DNA of 17,254 nucleotides from Clostridium sp. CAG:568. Lineage in GTDB: Bacteria > Bacillota_I > Bacilli_A > RFN20 > CAG-288. This document shows positions 12,294 through 17,254 of this stretch, one piece after another. The notes below the pieces were generated by a model. It saw only the letters and a program-made list of their open reading frames with translations, did not search any database and was not told where the DNA came from. The DNA lies in the NCBI GenBank assembly GCA_000434395.1, contig FR878794.1, positions 54,120 to 71,373 on the forward strand, read 5' to 3'. The translations under genes and the position numbers were made by a program. Position 1 is the first letter of the stretch. Every line of letters begins with the position of its first letter.

Positions 12294-14006
12294 TTACTTA
12301 TCGTCGTCAAATAAATCAGGATAGCTAGTCTTAAGGTAATCGTAGAAGGATTGGTTGTTGACAACAAAGCTGTTATCTTTACCGGCCAAGTTCTTCAACC
12401 AGTAAACAATTCCATCAGTCTTGTAGTTGCCATCGCTTATCATTTCATAAGCTGCATCCATAGCATTAGCTACAGCTTCACTGCCTTTACCTTCATTGGC
12501 CTTCTTAGAAGATCCCAAATTAGCATTGTTATAGTTGTACTCCATTTGGACAAATGTATAAGTACCACTATTGTAGAAGACAGGTGCAGAAACACTGCTC
12601 TCGGAAACGGTAGGGAAGTAGAACTTCAGCTTCGATTCGGCGAGTGTGCTCTTTCCAGTGAAATCCTTCATCAATTCATCTTCGTTAGAATATTGAGTGA
12701 AGACACGATCAGTAACTGAAGAATCGACACTGCTCAATGAAGACTTGGAATAAATTCCTTCCTTGCGGATATCGTTCTTGAGTAAGGAATCAACCTTAGA
12801 AATCAATCCGATTTCGATATCTTGAGTCTTAGATGAAGAGAAATCACCATATTGGGTTTGATCCTTCTTGATTTTTGCCTTGTAATAGTTGTCAACGATT
12901 TGATCGAACAATGTATCGATCTTATTGTCAGCTAACCATTTCTTTTGAGCATTAGACAAATAATTCTCATATTGAGCATTCCAACCATAGAAATAAAGTT
13001 TTTCATCTCTATTTGAGCCATCTTCTAATAAGGCTTTACCATCAGTTGTATAGATTGCATTCTTCTTGTCTTCATCATCAAATGCACCGATTCCATTCCA
13101 AAGTCTTTCCATCTCTTCAAGAGGTTTGCCTTCGTAGCTAGGATCGACTGCACCACTCTCAACATAATGGTTGTAATAAGCGTTGATGAACTTTCTTGCA
13201 GCACCAGTGATATCTGTTCTATCAGTAATAGTCAAAACATTGAGCTTTTGCATGTTAGCCAAAGCGATGTTACCAAACTTTTCGTTATAGATATATTGAG
13301 CAGTAAGTTTGTTTCTGATTATATCAGGATATAAAGAATCTTGGATGTATTCGGTGTAATCAGCACTACCCTTCTTGTCTTTACCATCAGGAGCAGAGAA
13401 GATTTCATCAAATGACATATTAGCATTAACTACTTTCATCTCGTTGTAATTCAAAGTGGTTTGAGCAATATCTCCACCATTCTTTGCTTTGAGATCAGTC
13501 AATTGATCCTTTTCGATTTCTCTGATGAGTTTGTTCTCATCAAAACGATTATCTTTGTTATAGCTTCCACCAGTGACTTTTTCCTTCAAAGTCTTCTCAC
13601 CACGAGTCTTGAGCTCTTCACCAATGCCTTTGAAAGTCATGGTACTCTTTTGGTCTGTGGTAGTAGCATAGTAAGTCTTGATAGATCCATCAGTAGAATC
13701 ATTAGCGACAGATGAATTCAACTTCAATACTTTAGATCCGTCTTTTCTATCCTTGATTTCACCATTAGAAGCTTTTTGAGCGACAGTGAGTAAGAGGTTA
13801 TTCAAAGCTGTATCGTTTGCATCAGTGAAATTAGTATAGTATTGATCTTTTGTATTGAAATTAACGTTTTCTACAGTTCCACCTTCAATCGAAGCTAATT
13901 GATCAGCATAATCCTGAGGAATATTAGGCTTTTCGATAGATGAACAACCGACCAAGGAGAAGCATCCTAATACGACACTAAGTACTTTTCTAATATTGTT
14001 TTTCAT
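12294..14006 (-). CDS. Large lipoprotein of unknown family, possibly foldase-related
   Basis: The 570-residue product has a lipoprotein signal peptide: basic start MKNNIRK, hydrophobic core, and lipobox LVGC with Cys21 as the lipidation site. The mature part is hydrophilic, Lys/Asp/Asn/Ser/Tyr-rich and without membrane segments, so it should be anchored outside the cell. It ends in the acidic DLFDDDK. I do not recognise a domain with confidence. Around 190-235, MSFDEIFSA followed by YIQDSLYPDIIRNKLTAQYI resembles the helical N-terminal part of SurA/PrsA chaperones, and is reminiscent of SLNDVFAA in the upstream lipoprotein. A stretch near 474-489 (APVFYNSGTYTFVQME) recalls the last strand of parvulin domains. 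It lies 20 nt behind that lipoprotein gene, so the two are probably cotranscribed and may work together. GGAGGGGG precedes the ATG at slightly long spacing. Confidence 0.9.
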   Translation of the reverse strand: MKNNIRKVLSVVLGCFSLVGCSSIEKPNIPQDYADQLASIEGGTVENVNFNTKDQYYTNFTDANDTALNNLLLTVAQKASNGEIKDRKDGSKVLKLNSSVANDSTDGSIKTYYATTTDQKSTMTFKGIGEELKTRGEKTLKEKVTGGSYNKDNRFDENKLIREIEKDQLTDLKAKNGGDIAQTTLNYNEMKVVNANMSFDEIFSAPDGKDKKGSADYTEYIQDSLYPDIIRNKLTAQYIYNEKFGNIALANMQKLNVLTITDRTDITGAARKFINAYYNHYVESGAVDPSYEGKPLEEMERLWNGIGAFDDEDKKNAIYTTDGKALLEDGSNRDEKLYFYGWNAQYENYLSNAQKKWLADNKIDTLFDQIVDNYYKAKIKKDQTQYGDFSSSKTQDIEIGLISKVDSLLKNDIRKEGIYSKSSLSSVDSSVTDRVFTQYSNEDELMKDFTGKSTLAESKLKFYFPTVSESSVSAPVFYNSGTYTFVQMEYNYNNANLGSSKKANEGKGSEAVANAMDAAYEMISDGNYKTDGIVYWLKNLAGKDNSFVVNNQSFYDYLKTSYPDLFDDDK

Positions 14007-14026
14007 GGTATCAATTCCCCCTCCGA

Positions 14027-16225
14027 TTAGTCAGAACTTGAATCATCACTAGATGAAGTGGAAGATGAACTTCCACCGGATGTTCCAGATGAAGTGATGT
14101 ATTCAGGGTTCAATGTGATGTTACCTGAAGCATAACCAGTAGCGAGTGTTACATCGTTGGTTGTGTAATAGTATGTAGATTCATTTGATGCATCATAGTT
14201 CTCAAGTCTAACTTCATAGACGCCGTTCTTGAGTTGATTTGTTGTTGTATCAATTGCATCACTCTTAGCGACGATATACTTACCGATGATAGCCTTGTTG
14301 AAGGAATAGATGGATGAATATCCGAGTGTTCCGAAGAACTCATTATCGTAGTTTTCGATTTGATAACGTAATCCTTTGACATAGCTAAGCCAAGCACTGT
14401 CATAAGTCTCTTGTGAAGAGATATTGTTAGAAGCGATAGCTTCTTCTACATACTTCTTAACAAGTGCATCGTTGGCATCGGTGAGCTTAACTGTATGACC
14501 ATCAGCTAAAGCCTTGTTCTTGATGTACTCGTTTTTAGCATAAGTGGTATTAGAATCTCTAGATGAGATGTTGTCATCGATGATTTTATCCTTACGGGAA
14601 TTGTAAGAGCTGGTAGCATTTGTACCATAATCGATGTAGTTGATGTAGTTATGGGTCTTGAACTTACCACTATCATCTCTCTCAGTAGCTGTATTCACAT
14701 CCAAGGTCAAGTAATCTCTCATATCAGTTGAAGTGAAAGGATTCTTAATGACTGACATGAAGTGGACACCTTCGTAAGATGATGAGACACGTGTTACGAG
14801 AATAGGAGTTGAAGTTCCGACACCGGTCTTAGTCTTATCGTCGAAGACAATCTTGCAATCAGTCTCAGTCAAAGTGACGGGAGAAACTGAAGGAACGCCA
14901 TTCTTGACAGTTTCCTTCAAGACCTTAATCTTTCCGTTGACCTTAGCGAGGCTTGCATCGCTCAAAGATTTGTTGTTGCTGTTGTTATAAGCCAAAGTCA
15001 ATTGTTCAACAACATCCTTAGCATCATCCAAGCTGATGTTGTACTTGTCGACAAGGGATTGAGCTTGTGCATCAGCAGAAGAGCCTAAGCTTGCAGGATT
15101 CTCGACATAGATGAGTCCAAGTCCATGATAGTTGTAGTTGTTAGAGAACAAAATATTTCTCGGATAGTTCTTTGAGTTTCCATTAACTACTTCGACTCTA
15201 TTGTCGAAAGCAGAAGTGGCATCGCTCATCTTGCCCATGACCAAGGTTTCGAGGTAAGAAGAACCATAGACATCATAGTCGATAGAATCAGTTCCATCGG
15301 TGAGCAATGATCTTGCCATAGAACCATCAGTAGTGTTGCTTGAAGGAAGAAGTCCATCTTGAGCATTCTTGTTGACAGTAGAGCTGGTATCAAAAAGCAT
15401 GTCCCAAGCATAGGTTCCAAAACGGAATTCATTAACCAAAGTGGTTCCACCAATCTTGTTCATCAATCCTGTGTCACCATAGTTTGAAGCAGATCCAGTG
15501 TCATCAGACTTTTCAAGAGCGATTTGTCCATAGCTGAGGTTGTTTGAATAACCATCATCATCACTTCCAGAAACACCCAATTGTTGAACGATTTCAGAAA
15601 GCTTCTTAGCCTGGTCTTCTGTTACTTCACTACGGAACTTATCCGAACCATCAACTTTTACCAGGATGTGACGCATATGGTATGGATAGTTCTCACCGAT
15701 ATATTGGTCGAGAGGTGAAGAAGCGGTCAAAGAGGAGTTGGAGTTGAAATAAGCGGCATAATCTCCATTTTTATCACTGGCATCAGCAGAGATAAACTCT
15801 TCATCCTTAAATCTATCATCGAGATTGCTTTTTTGTTGGTCGAGATAAAGCTTATTTCTATATTGCTCTTCAGTGTCTACACCAGCAGACTCCAAAAGCT
15901 TTTCCTTCTCTTCCTTGACAGATGTCTTGTTAGAAGTTGCGTTGGATTCAGCTTTTTCTTCATAATCAGTCTTGTACTTAGCATTTACTGCTGCTTCCAT
16001 AGAAGCGGTACGAGGCTCAGCCATTTGAATATAAATGTTGTTTAAAACATCATACAAAGCAGAAGCGGACTTTGATGTTCCACCATAGGCTGCAAATACA
16101 TCATTAAGAGAGATGGTCTTTCCATCAATCGTAATCATGTTATCTAGTTGCTTTGAAAAGTGGCCAGTGCATGAAGTCAATTCTAAAAGTGTGGCCAAAG
16201 TGAGGAATAGATAACTTTTTTTCAT
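14027..16225 (-). CDS. Parvulin/PrsA-like lipoprotein (putative extracytoplasmic foldase)
   Basis: I place the start at 16225 (MKKSYLFLTL), where AGGAGG is well spaced and a signal peptide begins; the frame is open further upstream, but without these signals. The 732-residue precursor has lipobox LTSC with Cys19. After the signal comes an N-terminal helical region beginning ITIDGKTISLNDVFAAYGG (about 31-49), like the opening of PrsA/SurA proteins. A parvulin-like domain follows at about 183-280: YHMRHILVKVDG, then a spacer and QIALEKSDDTGSASNYGDTG, then VNEFRFGTYAWDML. This follows the family order of HILVK, S-x-D-x-x-S-A-x-x-G-G-x-L-G and EF-x-x-A-x-F, but with insertions and a changed glycine motif, so isomerase activity is uncertain. 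It is much longer than the roughly 290-residue PrsA. The remainder (280-705) is unrecognised, and the last 23 residues are almost only Ser, Gly, Thr and Asp. Confidence 0.85.
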   Translation of the reverse strand: MKKSYLFLTLATLLELTSCTGHFSKQLDNMITIDGKTISLNDVFAAYGGTSKSASALYDVLNNIYIQMAEPRTASMEAAVNAKYKTDYEEKAESNATSNKTSVKEEKEKLLESAGVDTEEQYRNKLYLDQQKSNLDDRFKDEEFISADASDKNGDYAAYFNSNSSLTASSPLDQYIGENYPYHMRHILVKVDGSDKFRSEVTEDQAKKLSEIVQQLGVSGSDDDGYSNNLSYGQIALEKSDDTGSASNYGDTGLMNKIGGTTLVNEFRFGTYAWDMLFDTSSTVNKNAQDGLLPSSNTTDGSMARSLLTDGTDSIDYDVYGSSYLETLVMGKMSDATSAFDNRVEVVNGNSKNYPRNILFSNNYNYHGLGLIYVENPASLGSSADAQAQSLVDKYNISLDDAKDVVEQLTLAYNNSNNKSLSDASLAKVNGKIKVLKETVKNGVPSVSPVTLTETDCKIVFDDKTKTGVGTSTPILVTRVSSSYEGVHFMSVIKNPFTSTDMRDYLTLDVNTATERDDSGKFKTHNYINYIDYGTNATSSYNSRKDKIIDDNISSRDSNTTYAKNEYIKNKALADGHTVKLTDANDALVKKYVEEAIASNNISSQETYDSAWLSYVKGLRYQIENYDNEFFGTLGYSSIYSFNKAIIGKYIVAKSDAIDTTTNQLKNGVYEVRLENYDASNESTYYYTTNDVTLATGYASGNITLNPEYITSSGTSGGSSSSTSSSDDSSSD

Positions 16226-16236
16226 ATCAAAAAAAT

Positions 16237-16243
16237 ACCTCCT
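16237..16243 (-). promoter_or_regulatory. Ribosome binding site deciding the start of the PrsA-like gene
   Basis: AGGAGGT on the minus strand lies 11 nt upstream of the ATG at 16225. The upstream candidate start at 16291 has no such site and would put a charged 22-residue stretch before the signal peptide. Confidence 0.85.
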
Positions 16244-16262
16244 GGTAATTTTGTGCTTGTCT

Positions 16263-16291
16263 ATTCTAAAACCGACCTTTGATATATACAA
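16263..16291 (-). promoter_or_regulatory. Possible promoter of the lipoprotein-HIT operon
   Basis: On the minus strand TTGTAT (16291-16286) and TAGAAT (16268-16263) are separated by 17 nt and would start transcription near 16256, giving a leader of about 30 nt. The -10 box is good (5 of 6) and the -35 box is weak (3 of 6). The surrounding DNA is AT-rich, so this is a candidate only. Confidence 0.4.
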
Positions 16292-16359
16292 GATTGAATA
16301 TTTAAAACCATAAATTAAACCTCTAGTAGCCTCTCGGTTTCTTAAATGTTAATTTTTTC

Positions 16360-16388
16360 TTAATTTTATCGACCAATGTGTATATAAT
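16360..16388 (+). promoter_or_regulatory. Probable parA promoter giving a leaderless mRNA
   Basis: A perfect TATAAT lies at 16383-16388; the best -35 match at 17-nt spacing is the weak TTAATT (16360-16365). The predicted start is near 16395, only a few bases before the parA ATG at 16399. No AGGAGG-like sequence occurs between the -10 box and the ATG. Confidence 0.55.
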
Positions 16389-16398
16389 CAACGTCGTT

Positions 16399-17217
16399 AT
16401 GAGTAATGCAAAAGTAAAAATCACACCTGAGATCATCGCAGTAGCATCTCAAAAAGGCGGTGTAGCTAAGACTACAACCGCTGTAAATTTAGCCTCTTGC
16501 CTAGCGGATTATGGCAAGAAAGTTTTATTGATAGACTTAGATCCACAAGGACATTGTGGTAGAGCTACTGGATTCGACCCCGAATTATTGAAAAGAACAT
16601 CCTACGATTTGTTTTTTCATCCACAGAATCCAAAGAGACTGATAAGAAGAACATCATATAAGAATTTTGATTTAATAACTTCAAATTACAAGTTAGCTTC
16701 TCTCGAATTAGATATGCTGGCCAAAAAAATAACTCCAGATTACGGAGATTTAAAAGATACAGTCAAGATTCTTTCTGAAGGATATGAATATGTCTTAATA
16801 GACTGCCCTCCATCAGTTTCATATCTGACTATCAATGCTTTAGCTAGTTCAACTTCTGTGCTGATTCCTGTCCAATGCGAATACTTCGCATTGGAAGCAG
16901 TCTCCAGAGTCATCTCAGCTATAGCAAATATTCAACATGGAATCAATCCTAAACTTGATATCCTTGGAATCCTATTGACTATGTACGATTCACGCTCGAG
17001 ATTATCTACCGAGATTCTCACCGAAGCAAACGATCTATTCAAAGGAAAGGTGTTCGGAACACCCATTCCTAGAACGATATCGTTGTCTGAATGCCAATTG
17101 AAAGGAATTCCTATCAACCATCTAAGACCAAACTCCAAAGGAACCTTAGCATATAAGGTCTTAGCTAGAGACGTGATGGAATACGTCAAAAGAAAAAAAG
17201 AAGAAGACAATCAATAA
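16399..17217 (+). CDS. parA: ParA/Soj family chromosome partitioning ATPase
   Basis: ParA ATPases bind DNA non-specifically as ATP dimers and, with ParB bound at parS, segregate replication origins or plasmids. From the ATG at 16399 the product has 272 residues, near the usual 253-270. The deviant Walker A is KGGVAKTTT (19-27), carrying both signature lysines but Ala instead of the usual second Gly. Walker A' is LLIDLDPQG (43-51), and Walker B is VLIDCPPS (132-139). Later come IPVQCEYFALEAVSR, typical of Soj, and IPRTISLSECQLKGIPI near 225-245. It ends in a Lys/Glu-rich tail. An in-frame GTG at 16378 would add seven residues but lies inside the promoter, so the ATG is preferred. The gene is divergent from the lipoprotein operon. 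Whether parB follows cannot be seen. Confidence 0.95.
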   Translation: MSNAKVKITPEIIAVASQKGGVAKTTTAVNLASCLADYGKKVLLIDLDPQGHCGRATGFDPELLKRTSYDLFFHPQNPKRLIRRTSYKNFDLITSNYKLASLELDMLAKKITPDYGDLKDTVKILSEGYEYVLIDCPPSVSYLTINALASSTSVLIPVQCEYFALEAVSRVISAIANIQHGINPKLDILGILLTMYDSRSRLSTEILTEANDLFKGKVFGTPIPRTISLSECQLKGIPINHLRPNSKGTLAYKVLARDVMEYVKRKKEEDNQ

Positions 17218-17254
17218 AAAAAGAGGCTCGACGGCAATGTCACTAACTTAAGGC
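17218..17254. other. Sequence after parA, cut by the window edge
   Basis: A run of seven A residues (partly the end of the stop region) is followed by GAGGCTCGACGGC. This could be the left half of a bidirectional terminator whose other arm lies beyond the window, since the minus strand would read a T-run after a GC-rich arm. No ribosome binding site or start for a following parB is visible here. Confidence 0.2.

Noticed and set aside
16226..16291. Longer start for the PrsA-like lipoprotein (22 more residues)
   Set aside because: The added residues are charged and precede a complete signal peptide; the ribosome binding site and a candidate promoter both point to the ATG at 16225.
1..17254. 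Mobile elements, CRISPR arrays or a defence system
   Set aside because: No transposase, integrase, Cas or toxin-antitoxin-like product and no regularly spaced repeats are present; the only repeats are the two leader cores and local hairpins.

Overview
The window is a chromosomal segment from a low-GC bacterium of the Bacillota/Tenericutes type. The evidence is the Bacillota-like S10-spc gene order, a short zinc-binding S14, strong AGGAGG ribosome binding sites, AT-rich intergenic DNA and two lipoproteins. TGA is a real stop (the rplP/rpmC ATGA overlap) and tryptophan is TGG where I checked it, so the standard bacterial code applies and not the Mycoplasma code. I cannot place the organism more precisely; an uncultured Bacilli/Erysipelotrichia-like lineage is a plausible guess.

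All genes except the last lie on the minus strand. From about 11.5 kb down to the left edge runs one long translation and secretion operon: rpsJ-rplC-rplD-rplW-rplB-rpsS-rplV-rpsC-rplP-rpmC-rpsQ-rplN-rplX-rplE-rpsN(Z)-rpsH-rplF-rplR-rpsE-rplO-secY, then the first codons of one more gene. The genes are packed with gaps of about 2-31 nt and overlaps of 1 and 4 nt, up to a 104-nt gap before secY. rpmD (L30), normally between rpsE and rplO, is absent. Several ribosomal proteins are longer than usual (S3, S5, L22, L23, L5, L3), and five of them begin with the same MAEE peptide, four from an identical 14-nt sequence.

Upstream of rpsJ is a 455-nt non-coding stretch. It holds a very good sigma-A promoter (TTGACT-17-TATATT) with an A/T-rich UP-like tract. 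A leader of about 130 nt follows that can fold into three hairpin domains, one of them multi-tiered, and looks like a cis-regulatory ribosomal-protein leader. A 26-nt core of that leader recurs at 22/26 identity about 310 bp further upstream, just behind the terminator of the next operon. This is the best candidate for something undescribed in the window. A second structured site, a 14-bp hairpin with one bulge, lies between rplO and secY.

Upstream again on the minus strand is a probable three-gene operon: a parvulin/PrsA-like lipoprotein, a second large lipoprotein of unknown family, and a HIT-family (Hint-like) nucleotide hydrolase, ended by a strong intrinsic terminator. Divergent from it on the plus strand is a ParA/Soj ATPase gene, whose -10 box lies so close to its ATG, with no ribosome binding site, that a leaderless mRNA is likely. 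The window joins ribosome assembly, the Sec channel, extracytoplasmic folding of exported proteins and chromosome partitioning. I see no mobile elements, CRISPR arrays, tRNA or rRNA genes.
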